Shown here: positions 27,445 through 36,862 of the stretch, one piece after another
How the letters are laid out: each line of letters begins with the position of its first letter
How positions within the stretch are numbered: the stretch's first letter is position 1
DNA from: Arthrobacter sp. S39
GTDB lineage: Bacteria > Actinomycetota > Actinomycetes > Actinomycetales > Micrococcaceae
Length of the DNA: 64,000 nucleotides
Reading direction: 5' to 3'
Assembly: GCF_004320525.1 (NCBI RefSeq)
Contig: NZ_SIHX01000007.1
Span: 186,001-250,000, forward strand
Made by a program: the position numbers and the translations under genes
The notes under the pieces: generated by a model
Told to the model about the DNA's origin: nothing
The model's input: the letters and a program-made list of their open reading frames with translations, nothing else
Database searches by the model: none

Positions 27445-27828
27445 CTAAACGTCCAGCTCGTCGGCAACCTTACGCAGGGCTGCGGCGATGGCCTTGCCCT
27501 TGTTGCCTTCCGGGTACTTGCCGGCGGACAGCGTGCCGGAGAGGTTGTCCAGCACGCTGACGAGGTCCTGCACCAGGGGTGCAAGGTCCTTGGCACTGGG
27601 CCGCTTGGCCTTGGCGATGGACGGTGTCTTGTCCAGGACGCGGAGGCCCAGGGCCTGTGCGCCCTTGCGGCCATCAGCCACGCCGAACTCCACGCGGGTT
27701 CCGGCCTTCAGCTCGGTGACGCCCTCGGGGAGCGATGATTTGGGCAGGAAAACCTCCTGGCCGTCCTCGCCCGCGAGGAATCCGAAACCTTTTTCCTTGT
27801 CATACCACTTGACCTTGCCGGTAGGCAC
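27445..27828 (-). CDS. Cold-shock domain protein with C-terminal extension
   Basis: 127 residues from a GTG at 27828, preferred because AAGAAGG lies 8 nt upstream; a second GTG at 27864 would add 12 residues. The cold-shock domain (residues 1-63) has GKVKWYDKEKGFGFLAGEDG with the RNP1 motif and QEVFLPKSSLP in place of the usual RNP2 VFVH. A 60-residue helical C-terminal domain follows. RNA or single-stranded DNA chaperone by family. Forms a two-gene unit with DUF3027. Confidence 0.9.
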   Translation of the reverse strand: MPTGKVKWYDKEKGFGFLAGEDGQEVFLPKSSLPEGVTELKAGTRVEFGVADGRKGAQALGLRVLDKTPSIAKAKRPSAKDLAPLVQDLVSVLDNLSGTLSAGKYPEGNKGKAIAAALRKVADELDV

Positions 27829-28023
27829 GTAATCAACCTTCTTCGTTCTGACGTCTTGAGACACGGCCGGCAGTCACCGCATCCGCATTGATATGCGGGT
27901 TCAGGGTATGACTGCCCGGGCCGAGTTGGTCTGTTGCTTTCAAGGTTATCCTGCCGCGCGCCCGAATCCTGCTTTACGGGCCGTTATACGAACGTCTGCC
28001 GAAGGACTGTTAGCGTTACGTCC

Positions 28024-28257
28024 ATGACACCCTCGCGTTACCGGCGCCTCCTGATGATCTGCGCGGCTGCGGTCGCCCTGCTCTCGCTCGCGGCAGTGGG
28101 CGCGGTGATGGCACTGGCGTTTGCCGGCTCCGCCGCCCCCGTGTGGGTCACCTCCACTGCCCTGTACGGCCTGCCGGTCGCCTTCCTGCTGATGCTCTTC
28201 CTGATCCTGGACAGCGTGGCAGGGCGGCGCCGGGCAGGAAAGTCCGGCGGGCGGTAA
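28024..28257 (+). CDS. Small two-TM membrane protein
   Basis: 77 residues from ATG 28024 (MTPSRYRRLLMICAAAVALL). Two TM segments, about residues 9-32 and 41-61, and an Arg/Gly-rich C-terminal tail. No family recognised. It lies 10 nt before the helicase-associated gene and may be co-transcribed with it. Confidence 0.6.
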   Translation: MTPSRYRRLLMICAAAVALLSLAAVGAVMALAFAGSAAPVWVTSTALYGLPVAFLLMLFLILDSVAGRRRAGKSGGR

Positions 28258-28267
28258 CGTTGGACTG

Positions 28268-30805
28268 ATGTCCCTTATCCGCGCGCTGAGCAAAGAACTG
28301 GAGGCACGCAGCGACGAGTCGTTGCGGGCGCTGTTCGCCGCGCGGCCGGACCTCATTTCGCCCGCAGTTCCGGACTTTTCCGCCCTGGCCGCACGTGCCA
28401 GCGCCAGGGTCAGCGTGCAGCGCGCGCTGGAGCGCCTGAACAAACCGCAGATGCAGGTCCTGGAAACGCTGCACCTCTGCACCAATACCGACACCGCACA
28501 CAGTGCCTGCGCGGCCGGCCTGCGCAAGTTCATTCCCGGCGCGTCGGTGGCGGCCATTGAGCGGATCCTCACCTCCCTGCAGGACCTCGCGCTCGTGCAC
28601 CGGGCGGAACCCCCGCATGGCACAGCCCCCACGGGCCACCGTCAGCACTTCTACCTCCCGGTGGGAACACTTCGGGATGTTGTGGGCATCTACCCGGCAG
28701 GGCTGGGACGGAGCTACACGGAGCTGGTCCGCCTGCAGCCCGCGTTCGCCCAGCGCGTGGTCCAGCTGGTCGCTGAGCTGCACCGCAGCGGAGTGGCCGT
28801 CCATGAGGCCACCACACCCATGGAGGCAGCGCTTGCGCTGCAGCACTGGACGTCCTCGCCGGAGGCGCTGAAGGACATCCTGGCCGGCGCCCCGGAACGG
28901 ACGACGGCGTTGCTCGCCCGCTTCGGCAACTGGGCCATGGGTGCCGTCCCCCAGGCGCAACGGAAAGCCTCCGTGGCCACCGAAGCCGCCGACGTCGGGC
29001 CCGTTGACTGGCTGCTGGCCCGCGGCCTGCTGGTCCCCCTGGACGCAGCCCACGTGGAGCTGCCCCACAGCGTGGGAGTGTCCCTTCGGGGCGGCGCGAT
29101 TATTGAGGACTTCACGCTGTCGCCGCCGGTTCCCGAACTTGGCCACACTACTGCCTCGCTCCGCCGCAATGCCGCCCTGGGCGCCATCGCGGAAACACTT
29201 CGACTGGTGGGCGAGCTCCTTTACGCGATCCGGGAGCAGCCGCTGGCAACACTGCGTACCGGCGGTGTGGGTGTCCGGGAGATGCGGCGGCTGGCAGAAG
29301 GGCTCCGGCTCGAGCAGCACCGCACGGGCCTCATGTTGGAGTTGTGCGCCCTGTCCGGCCTGATCCGGCTTGACGTCGATTCCTCGGCCTGGGTCCAGCC
29401 ACCGGACCTGGAATGGCTGGTCCTGCCGCGGCAGGAGCAGTGGCTGTGGCTCGTTAATGCCTGGCTGGCCAGTGAACGTGTCCCATCGATGGTGGGCCAG
29501 CCGGTCAATGGCCAGCAAAGCACGCCGGCCGTTCATCGCGGGGCGGCCGGAACCACCATCAATGCGCTCTCTGCGGAGGCCCAGCGGCCGGACGCGCCGG
29601 TTGTCAGGAAGCGGATCCTGGAAATCCTGAACCACCTGACGAACGAGGCCGCGGCGCCGGAGGCCCATGCCCCCGTCCTGGACGCTGCCGCGGTGCTGCA
29701 GCGGGCCGAGTGGGAACAGCCCCGGATGGCGCGCCGGTTCAGTTCGCTGATCCGTGGCGTCCTGGCAGAGGCCGACATGCTGGGCCTGACCGGTTCAGGG
29801 GCACTCAGCCAGCTGGGCAGCGCGATCGCCGAGGACAACCCCGATGAAGCGCTGGGGATCCTCGGTGAGCACCTTCCCGCGGCGCTGAACCACGTGCTGC
29901 TCCAGGCCGATCTCACAGCCATCGCGCCGGGATACCTGAGTCCCGAACTCAGTGAAAAACTGCTGCTGATGGCCGACGCCGAGGGGCAGGGCCCGGCCAC
30001 GATCTACCGGTTTTCCACCGCGTCGGTGAGGCGGGCGCTGGAGGCCGGACAGGACGCGTCAAGCCTGCTGGCTTTCCTGCGGGAGCACTCCGCCACCGCC
30101 GTGCCGCAACCCCTCGAATACCTGGTGGAGGACACGGCCTCCCGCCACGGCCGGCTGCGGGTGGGCATAGCGGCGAGCTTCGTCCAGAGCGACGACGAAA
30201 CGGCTGTGCTGGAGCTTGCTGCGGAATCGAAGGCATCAGGGCTTGGCCTGGTGAGGATCGCGCCGACGGTCCTGATTTCCACGGCGCCGCCGCGCGAAAC
30301 GGCCCAGGTCCTGCGCGGCCTCGGACTTTCCCCGTCGGTGGAGGAATCCGAGCCGTCCCTGATCCGGCTGCGCCGTACCGTGCCGGCCCCGGCCAGCGCG
30401 CGGCCGGTCTACACGGCGCCGCGGACCGCGCCCGCCGACGCCGAAATGGATTCCCAGCTGGCCGTGCTGCGCCACCTCAAAACGTCCCACTCCGGCGGCC
30501 CGGACGGCCACGGGGCAGTCAGGGCACCGGGAGTGGGGACGCCGCCGTCGTCCGTGTCTTTGCCCGGGTCCGGCGAAACCGCGACCCAGCTCGGCCTGGA
30601 GACCCTGCAGCGGGCCATCCGGCTCAAGCAGACAGTGTGCATGAACGTGGTGGACGGGGGCGGGAACGCCAACCTGGAGACCGTTGTTCCCTTGTCGGTG
30701 AGCGGCGGACGGGTCAGGGTCTTCGATCCCGCGCGTGAAACCGAACGGGTGGTCTCCATCCACCGGATCATTGATATTGAGGCCGCAGAAGAACTGCGCC
30801 AGTGA
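28268..30805 (+). CDS. Helicase-associated domain protein (partner of XPB)
   Basis: 845 residues, without Walker motifs. It resembles the large actinobacterial proteins annotated as helicase C-terminal/XPB helicase-associated: winged-helix-like N-terminus (LSKELEARSDESLRALFAAR), long helical middle, and a C-terminal WYL-like stretch around ETLQRAIRLKQTVCMNVVDG and PARETERVVSIHRIIDI. It is followed after 13 nt by the XPB helicase gene, so the two products probably act together on DNA or RNA damage. The precise role is unknown. Confidence 0.8.
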   Translation: MSLIRALSKELEARSDESLRALFAARPDLISPAVPDFSALAARASARVSVQRALERLNKPQMQVLETLHLCTNTDTAHSACAAGLRKFIPGASVAAIERILTSLQDLALVHRAEPPHGTAPTGHRQHFYLPVGTLRDVVGIYPAGLGRSYTELVRLQPAFAQRVVQLVAELHRSGVAVHEATTPMEAALALQHWTSSPEALKDILAGAPERTTALLARFGNWAMGAVPQAQRKASVATEAADVGPVDWLLARGLLVPLDAAHVELPHSVGVSLRGGAIIEDFTLSPPVPELGHTTASLRRNAALGAIAETLRLVGELLYAIREQPLATLRTGGVGVREMRRLAEGLRLEQHRTGLMLELCALSGLIRLDVDSSAWVQPPDLEWLVLPRQEQWLWLVNAWLASERVPSMVGQPVNGQQSTPAVHRGAAGTTINALSAEAQRPDAPVVRKRILEILNHLTNEAAAPEAHAPVLDAAAVLQRAEWEQPRMARRFSSLIRGVLAEADMLGLTGSGALSQLGSAIAEDNPDEALGILGEHLPAALNHVLLQADLTAIAPGYLSPELSEKLLLMADAEGQGPATIYRFSTASVRRALEAGQDASSLLAFLREHSATAVPQPLEYLVEDTASRHGRLRVGIAASFVQSDDETAVLELAAESKASGLGLVRIAPTVLISTAPPRETAQVLRGLGLSPSVEESEPSLIRLRRTVPAPASARPVYTAPRTAPADAEMDSQLAVLRHLKTSHSGGPDGHGAVRAPGVGTPPSSVSLPGSGETATQLGLETLQRAIRLKQTVCMNVVDGGGNANLETVVPLSVSGGRVRVFDPARETERVVSIHRIIDIEAAEELRQ

Positions 30806-30818
30806 AGGACGCCACCGC

Positions 30819-32465
30819 GTGAACGACGGACCGCTGATTGTCCAGAGCGACAAGACCATACTGCTGGAGGTGGACCATGAACTGGCCACCGAGGCCCGCC
30901 ATGCCATCGCCCCGTTCGCCGAGCTGGAACGCGCCCCGGAGCACATGCACAGCTACCGGCTGACGCCGCTGGGCCTGTGGAACGCGCGCGCCGCGGGCCT
31001 GGACGCGGAAAAGGTCCTGGACACCCTGCTGAAGTACTCGCGCTTCCCGGTGCCGCATTCCCTCCTGATCGACGTCGAAGAGACCATGTCGCGGTACGGG
31101 CGGCTGCGCCTGGAGAAGGATCCGCAGCATGGCCTGGTCATGCGCACCGACGACTATCCGGTGCTTGAAGAGGTCATCCGGGCCAAGAAAATCCAGCCCC
31201 TGCTGGGGCCCCGGATCGACGGCGAAACCATTGTGGTTCATTCCTCCCAGCGGGGCCAGCTCAAGCAGCTGCTGCTGAAGATCGGCTGGCCGGCGGAGGA
31301 CCTCGCAGGCTACGTGGACGGAACCCCGCACCTGATCGCGCTGAACGAGGACGGCTGGAAGCTCCGGCCCTACCAGCAGCTGGCCACCGAGAACTTCTGG
31401 GCCGGCGGCAGCGGTGTTGTGGTGCTGCCGTGCGGCGCGGGTAAAACGCTCGTGGGCGCAGCGGCCATGGCCGTCAGCTCAACAACAACGCTGATCCTGG
31501 TGACCAACACCGTGGCTGCCCGGCAGTGGAAGGACGAGCTCCTCAAGCGCACCTCCCTGACGGAGGACGAAATCGGCGAGTACTCCGGTGCGGTCAAGGA
31601 AGTCCGGCCCGTCACCATCGCCACGTACCAGGTCCTCACCACCAAACGCGGCGGCCTCTACCCGCACCTGGAGCTGGTGGACGGTAACGACTGGGGCCTG
31701 ATCATCTACGACGAAGTGCACCTGCTGCCCGCCCCGATCTTCCGCATGACCGCTGACCTGCAGGCGCGCCGCCGGCTGGGCCTGACCGCCACCCTTGTCC
31801 GCGAGGACGGCCGCGAAGGGGAAGTGTTCAGCCTGATCGGGCCCAAACGGTATGACGCGCCCTGGAAGGACATCGAAGCGCAGGGGTACATTGCCCCGGC
31901 GGACTGCGTGGAGGTGCGTGTGGACCTCCCCCGGGACGAGCGTGTGGTCTATGCCATGGCCGAGGACGCCGACAAGTACCGGCTGTGTTCCACGTCGGAG
32001 ACCAAGACCCGGATCGTGGAGCAGCTCGTGGCCCGGCACCAGGGCGAGCAATTGCTGGTGATCGGGCAGTACATCGACCAGCTGGACGAAATCGGCGAGC
32101 GCCTCAACGCTCCGGTGATCAAGGGTGAGACGTCCGTCAAGGAACGGCAGAAGCTGTTCGATGCCTTCCGGGCCGGCGACGTGCACACGCTGGTGGTGTC
32201 CAAGGTGGCCAACTTCTCCATCGACCTGCCCGAAGCGTCCGTGGCCATCCAGGTCTCGGGGTCGTTCGGATCCCGCCAGGAGGAAGCCCAGCGGCTGGGC
32301 CGGCTGCTCCGTCCCAAGAAGGACGGGCGGGCTGCCCGCTTCTACTCTCTGGTGGCACGGGACACCCTGGATCAGGATTTCGCGGCCAAACGCCAGCGCT
32401 TCCTGGCCGAGCAGGGCTACGCGTACCGGATCATGGACGCGAAGGATGTAGAGCAGCCCGGCTAG
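30819..32465 (+). CDS. DNA repair helicase XPB (superfamily 2)
   Basis: 548 residues from a GTG at 30819, 13 nt after the preceding stop. It is the bacterial XPB/Rad25 type: an N-terminal damage-recognition-like domain, Walker A LPCGAGKTLVGAA near residue 207, the DEVH box IIYDEVHLLPAP, the RED motif in TLVREDGREGEV, and the SFGSRQEEAQRLGRLLRPK motif VI. It should unwind DNA 3'-5' in repair. The upstream partner protein and this gene form a conserved pair. Confidence 0.93.
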   Translation: MNDGPLIVQSDKTILLEVDHELATEARHAIAPFAELERAPEHMHSYRLTPLGLWNARAAGLDAEKVLDTLLKYSRFPVPHSLLIDVEETMSRYGRLRLEKDPQHGLVMRTDDYPVLEEVIRAKKIQPLLGPRIDGETIVVHSSQRGQLKQLLLKIGWPAEDLAGYVDGTPHLIALNEDGWKLRPYQQLATENFWAGGSGVVVLPCGAGKTLVGAAAMAVSSTTTLILVTNTVAARQWKDELLKRTSLTEDEIGEYSGAVKEVRPVTIATYQVLTTKRGGLYPHLELVDGNDWGLIIYDEVHLLPAPIFRMTADLQARRRLGLTATLVREDGREGEVFSLIGPKRYDAPWKDIEAQGYIAPADCVEVRVDLPRDERVVYAMAEDADKYRLCSTSETKTRIVEQLVARHQGEQLLVIGQYIDQLDEIGERLNAPVIKGETSVKERQKLFDAFRAGDVHTLVVSKVANFSIDLPEASVAIQVSGSFGSRQEEAQRLGRLLRPKKDGRAARFYSLVARDTLDQDFAAKRQRFLAEQGYAYRIMDAKDVEQPG

Positions 32466-32897
32466 GCATTACAGCAGGTCAGGTCCTTTTCTGCTCTTCG
32501 AACAGGTCAATGGGGGAATCCACATTGTTCCGCGGAAGGCATTGTTGTCCTCTGTTGCCGGGCATACACTCAGAGCGCTGGGTTACTTAGTGGTAACAAG
32601 TCCTGAACTCAGATCAGGATGGGCAGAGCCGCCTTGGCTTTGCCCGTGTACTAGGACGCGTAGATGCGCGGATTACGCAGCAATACCTCCGGAGCACTCC
32701 CAGCAATGACCGCTGGCTTCGTGCTGCCCTGCCCACTCCGGCCCGCGAGGAAGCGACGACCGGAGTAGTCCGGACGCCACCCCGTGCGCGGGCGGCGGCC
32801 GATCAATATTGGGGAGAGATGCTGGGGGATTCACTGGCGCCGGACCATCGGTCCGCGCTGACACATTATTCGCCACTCTGAGAAGTGAGCATTTCCC
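32466..32897. other. 432-nt intergenic region with hairpins, no gene seen
   Basis: Noncoding as far as I can judge. It holds GTTAC-TTAGTG-GTAAC (32582-32597), a TCCTGA/TCAGGA hairpin (from 32601), and GGGCAGAGCC/GGCTTTGCCC (32621-32645) with one G-U pair. The second half is GC-rich with no clear open frame of its own. It probably contains the xpb terminator and the promoter and leader of the SpaA-like gene. I recognise no known RNA family. Confidence 0.4.
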
Positions 32898-34304
32898 ATG
32901 AGAAACATCACGCGCGCCCGTTGGGGCGCAGGAATCGCCTGTCTGGCTTTGATCCTTGGCGGGACCACCGCTGCCCAGGCAAACCTGGCCGGAAGCCCGT
33001 TCGACGCCGGTGACGGCAACTTGGTTGTCAACGACGAGGTCAAAGACTGGGCAAATATCGGGATCAGCTGTGAAGCCCCTCTTGTGGGCTGCGGCCTCGA
33101 TAAGCCGACCGGCCAAACAGACGATTCATTCGGTACCGGCACCAAGGAAGACACCGCAGTACCGTCTGTCGTCGACGGATCCATCCCGAACAACAAGAGC
33201 GACCTGACACGCTTCTACGCCAGGTTTGTTGAGGAATCGAACGGCCATACGTACGCATATCTTGCGTGGGAGAGGGTCCAGGAACCCAATGGCACCACAA
33301 ACATGGACTTTGAATTTAATCAGTCGAAGGAAGTTAAGACTGTTGCACAGGGTGGAAACGGCATCACGCCCACTCGGACCGCTGGAGACGTCCTGATTAA
33401 ATACGATCTCGCCCAAGGCGGCGTTAACCCTGTCCTGGGCTACCACCGTTGGGTCACTACCGGTCCCAAGAGCCTCTGTGAAGCCGCCAACTCGACCCCG
33501 TGCTGGGGGAAACTGAATGTCTCAGAAGGTGGCGCGTTCAACCTGGTATTCGAGGCATCAATCAATACGGTGCCCGTCGTTGATCCTATTCGCGAAGCCG
33601 GTCAGACCCTGGACCGCACCCTCAGTGTCCGCACTTTCGGTGAGGCAGCGATTGATCTGACAGCTTCGAATATTGCTGGTACAGACGCCTGCCTGCCTTT
33701 CAGCAGTGCCTATTTGAAGAGCCGCTCCTCGGACTCCTTCACGGCAGCCCTGAAGGACTTCATCGCACCCATTTCCGTTGCGGCATCGAAGTGTGGCAAC
33801 ATCGACGTCCTCAAGACTGACGACGATTCCCCTGCGTCCCCGTTGGCCGGTGCCGTCTTCACTCTGTACAACGATGCGGCACCTGTCGGCGGAACATTTG
33901 ATCCGGCGACAGACCTGGCCGTAACTCCCGCCACAACCTGCACCACCGGCGCTGACGGCAAGTGCTCGTTCACGCAGGTGCTGGCCGGAAACTACTGGGT
34001 GGTTGAAACCACCACTCCCGCAGGCCATGACACGGCAGCACCGCAGGCCGTAACCCTGGTGGGCGGCGCCACTGTCAGCCTGACCTTTGTAGACCCGCGC
34101 GACTTCAAGATCATCGTGCTCGTCTGCAAGGAAGCGGACAATTCGCTGTACTCCAGCCAAGTAACAGTGGACGGTGTGAACAAGGACTCGCTGGCCACTG
34201 CACCTTCAGGGCTCACAGCCGCGCAGCTGTGTGGCCTCGGAGGAGCCGCGTACGACGACAAGAGCTACGGCGACCATCCTGCGAATGTGAACATTCCGCA
34301 ATAG
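32898..34304 (+). CDS. Secreted SpaA-like prealbumin-fold (pilin-like) protein
   Basis: 468 residues. Signal peptide with cleavage after AQA (residue about 28), an extended N-terminal domain (30-295, with NMDFEFNQSK) and one SpaA/Cna-B type domain at 301-400: IDVLKTDDDSP-ASPLAGAVFTLY, then NYWVVETTTPAGHD. Lys306 and Glu370 are the expected isopeptide-bond residues, and the terminal strand has VDP where Asn or Asp is expected. No LPxTG sorting signal or C-terminal TM segment is present, so it is secreted or held by other means. Codon use looks less GC-rich than its neighbours. No sortase nearby. Confidence 0.8.
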   Translation: MRNITRARWGAGIACLALILGGTTAAQANLAGSPFDAGDGNLVVNDEVKDWANIGISCEAPLVGCGLDKPTGQTDDSFGTGTKEDTAVPSVVDGSIPNNKSDLTRFYARFVEESNGHTYAYLAWERVQEPNGTTNMDFEFNQSKEVKTVAQGGNGITPTRTAGDVLIKYDLAQGGVNPVLGYHRWVTTGPKSLCEAANSTPCWGKLNVSEGGAFNLVFEASINTVPVVDPIREAGQTLDRTLSVRTFGEAAIDLTASNIAGTDACLPFSSAYLKSRSSDSFTAALKDFIAPISVAASKCGNIDVLKTDDDSPASPLAGAVFTLYNDAAPVGGTFDPATDLAVTPATTCTTGADGKCSFTQVLAGNYWVVETTTPAGHDTAAPQAVTLVGGATVSLTFVDPRDFKIIVLVCKEADNSLYSSQVTVDGVNKDSLATAPSGLTAAQLCGLGGAAYDDKSYGDHPANVNIPQ

Positions 34305-34356
34305 CCGGGATTTTCCGAATCCAGCCGTCGGACTAGCAGTCCATCCTTCTCTAAAT

Positions 34357-34391
34357 CCAGGGTCCCCCGCGCATTATGCAGGGGACCCTGG
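34357..34391. terminator. Strong hairpin terminator after the SpaA-like gene
   Basis: CCAGGGTCCCC (34357-34367) pairs perfectly with GGGGACCCTGG (34381-34391), followed by CTTTGG. It is 53 nt after the stop and 70 nt before the response regulator start. Confidence 0.75.
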
Positions 34392-34461
34392 CTTTGGCCT
34401 TCCCGAAGAACACCCACCATCCATCCAGAAAACTCCCAGACTCTGGGAGCATCATGGGAGT

Positions 34462-35175
34462 ATGAAAAAGAACGGCCCAGAGGCGAAGCTCCTTGTTGTT
34501 GATGACGAACCCAACATCCGCGAACTGCTGTCCACCTCCCTGCGGTTCGCAGGCTTCGAGGTCGTCTCGGCAGGCAACGGGCGTGATGCCCTGGCCGCTG
34601 CCGAGCTCCACTCGCCGGACCTCGCCGTCCTGGACGTGATGCTGCCGGACATGGACGGCTTCACGGTCACCCGCCGGCTCCGCGCGTCCGGTAAACACTT
34701 CCCGGTGCTCTTCCTGACGGCAAAGGACGACACCGAAGACAAGGTCACCGGCCTCACCGTGGGCGGGGACGACTACGTCACCAAGCCTTTCAGCCTGGAC
34801 GAGGTCGTGGCCCGCATCCGTGCCGTCCTTCGCCGCACCCAGCCACTCCTCGATGACGACGACGCTGTCATCCGGGTGGATGACCTGGAGCTCGACGACG
34901 ACGCCCACGAAGTCCGCCGCGGCGGCACCGTGATCGAACTCTCCCCCACCGAGTTCAAGCTCCTCCGGTACCTTATGCTCAACCCCAACCGGGTGCTCTC
35001 CAAGTCACAGATCCTGGACCATGTCTGGGAGTACGACTTCAACGGCGACGCCTCCATTGTGGAGTCCTACATCTCCTACCTCCGCCGCAAGGTGGACATT
35101 GATCCGGACGCCCCGGCCCTGATCCAGACCAAGCGCGGCGTGGGCTACGTGCTCCGGACAGCAGAGAAGCGCTGA
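34462..35175 (+). CDS. OmpR/PhoB-family response regulator
   Basis: 237 residues. Receiver domain 1-120 with acidic pair Asp14/Asp15 (VVDDEPNIREL), phosphoacceptor Asp58 (VLDVMLPDMDGF) and the Lys in DYVTKPFS. The C-terminal winged helix (ELSPTEFKLLRYLMLNPNRV, SYISYLRRKVD) binds DNA. The sensor kinase gene starts 2 nt after its stop. The stimulus is unknown; actinobacterial relatives respond to envelope or phosphate stress. Confidence 0.93.
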   Translation: MKKNGPEAKLLVVDDEPNIRELLSTSLRFAGFEVVSAGNGRDALAAAELHSPDLAVLDVMLPDMDGFTVTRRLRASGKHFPVLFLTAKDDTEDKVTGLTVGGDDYVTKPFSLDEVVARIRAVLRRTQPLLDDDDAVIRVDDLELDDDAHEVRRGGTVIELSPTEFKLLRYLMLNPNRVLSKSQILDHVWEYDFNGDASIVESYISYLRRKVDIDPDAPALIQTKRGVGYVLRTAEKR

Positions 35176-35177
35176 CC

Positions 35178-36755
35178 TTGCTGGAGCGGTGGAAATCGGC
35201 CTCACTGAGGTCCCAGCTCGTCGCCATCATCATGGCGCTGCTGATCGTTGCGCTGACGGTGACCGGCGCGGGCACGCTGACGCTGCTCCATAGTTACCTC
35301 CAGGGCCAGGTGGACGACAAACTCAATGCCGCCGTCGAACTGGCCCACAAACAGCGGTCCTTCACGCAGCTGCAGGCCCCCAATCCGGTGCCCACCGACT
35401 ACTCGCTGATTCTTTACACGCCCGGCGAGGACCCCTACCCGTTCGGCGGTGACGCCATAAACCGCCCGGACATCAGCAACATCACCTCGGATGAAGCGCA
35501 GGACCTGGGAACCCGCCCCTACCAGGTCCGCGGCACCGACGGCCAGAACTGGCGGGTGGTAGCCGTGCCCGTCCTGGACAACGGACGCAGCGCGGTGGTT
35601 GTCATCGGCCTGCCCCTGCAAAGCGTGGACGACGTCCTCAAGCACGCCACACTGGTGGTCACAGGCGTGGGACTGCTGACTCTCCTGCTCGCCTCCCTGA
35701 TTGCCAGCTGGACGGTGTCCCGCTCCTTCCGTCCGCTCGCCCGCGTGGAGAAGACCGCCGCCGCGATCGCGGCCGGCGACCTGTCCCGGCGCGTGGAAGT
35801 GGAGAATTCCGGCACGGAAGTGGGCCGGCTTGCCAGTTCCCTCAATGCCATGCTGGCGCACATCGAAACGGCCTTTGCTGCCAGGACGGCATCCGAAGGA
35901 AGGATGCGCAGGTTTGCTGCCGACGCCTCGCACGAACTCCGCACCCCGCTCGTGACCATCAGGGGCTTCTCCGAGCTCTACCGCCACGGCGCGCTGGCCA
36001 CCGACGAGGATGTGGCCACCGCGATGGGGCGGATCGAAAGCGAAGCCAAGCGGATGGGCTCGATGGTGGAGGACCTCCTGCTCCTGGCCCGCCTCGACGA
36101 ACAGCGGCCCCTCCAGCAGAAGCCCGTCGACCTTCAGCTGATCGCCCACGATGCCGTGGTGGATACTCAGGCCAGCGACCGTACCCGCAGCATCTCCCTG
36201 ACCGGTCTCGACGGCGGCAACGCGGCTCCGGCGCCCGTCCTCGGCGACGAGGCGAAGCTCCGGCAGGTGGTGGGCAATCTGGTGGGCAACGCCCTGCGCT
36301 ACACACCGGAGGGCAGCCCGATCGAACTGGCAGTGGGCGTCCGGAGGTCCGACGGCGGCCTGCCCGCCTCTGTCATCGAAGTCCGGGACCATGGCCCCGG
36401 GATTTCCGAGGACGACGCCGCGAAGGTCTTCGAGCGCTTCTACCGGGCGGATACGTCACGGACCCGTGAAACGGGCGGCAGCGGCCTCGGACTGGCCATC
36501 GTGGCGGCCATCGTGGGCTCACACGGCGGCAGTGTCAGGGTCCAGGCAACCGACGGCGGCGGGGCGACCCTGGTAGTCAGCCTTCCGGTCCGGAATGAGG
36601 AAGCCGATGCGCAGAACCCTGATGCCGGTGCCGATGATGCAGGGATCCGCGAAGTCCAGGACCACGAAGTTTGGGAAGAGGGGCCTCGGGACCATGGGTC
36701 TGGGGACCACGGAGACGGCGGAAGCGCCAACGACGGCCGCGTTATCCACATATAG
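35178..36755 (+). CDS. Sensor histidine kinase
   Basis: 525 residues from a TTG at 35178, just after the response regulator stop. It has an N-terminal TM segment (residues 12-34), an extracytoplasmic sensor region, a second TM segment (about 155-176), a HAMP linker, then the HisKA motif DASHELRTPL with phosphoacceptor His252 and an HATPase domain (NLVGNALRYTPE, DHGPGISEDD, GGSGLGLAIV). A 50-residue Asp/Gly-rich tail follows. It pairs with the upstream regulator; the signal cannot be read from sequence. Confidence 0.92.
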   Translation: MLERWKSASLRSQLVAIIMALLIVALTVTGAGTLTLLHSYLQGQVDDKLNAAVELAHKQRSFTQLQAPNPVPTDYSLILYTPGEDPYPFGGDAINRPDISNITSDEAQDLGTRPYQVRGTDGQNWRVVAVPVLDNGRSAVVVIGLPLQSVDDVLKHATLVVTGVGLLTLLLASLIASWTVSRSFRPLARVEKTAAAIAAGDLSRRVEVENSGTEVGRLASSLNAMLAHIETAFAARTASEGRMRRFAADASHELRTPLVTIRGFSELYRHGALATDEDVATAMGRIESEAKRMGSMVEDLLLLARLDEQRPLQQKPVDLQLIAHDAVVDTQASDRTRSISLTGLDGGNAAPAPVLGDEAKLRQVVGNLVGNALRYTPEGSPIELAVGVRRSDGGLPASVIEVRDHGPGISEDDAAKVFERFYRADTSRTRETGGSGLGLAIVAAIVGSHGGSVRVQATDGGGATLVVSLPVRNEEADAQNPDAGADDAGIREVQDHEVWEEGPRDHGSGDHGDGGSANDGRVIHI

Positions 36756-36862
36756 GAACTCGCCGTGGCCCTCCCGGCACCCCGCTCCCTAGGCTCGTTG
36801 CAGAGGTCCGGAGCCGCCGGACCGGACAGCCCAGCTGTCCACCAGCGCGAGAGGCAGCAGCC

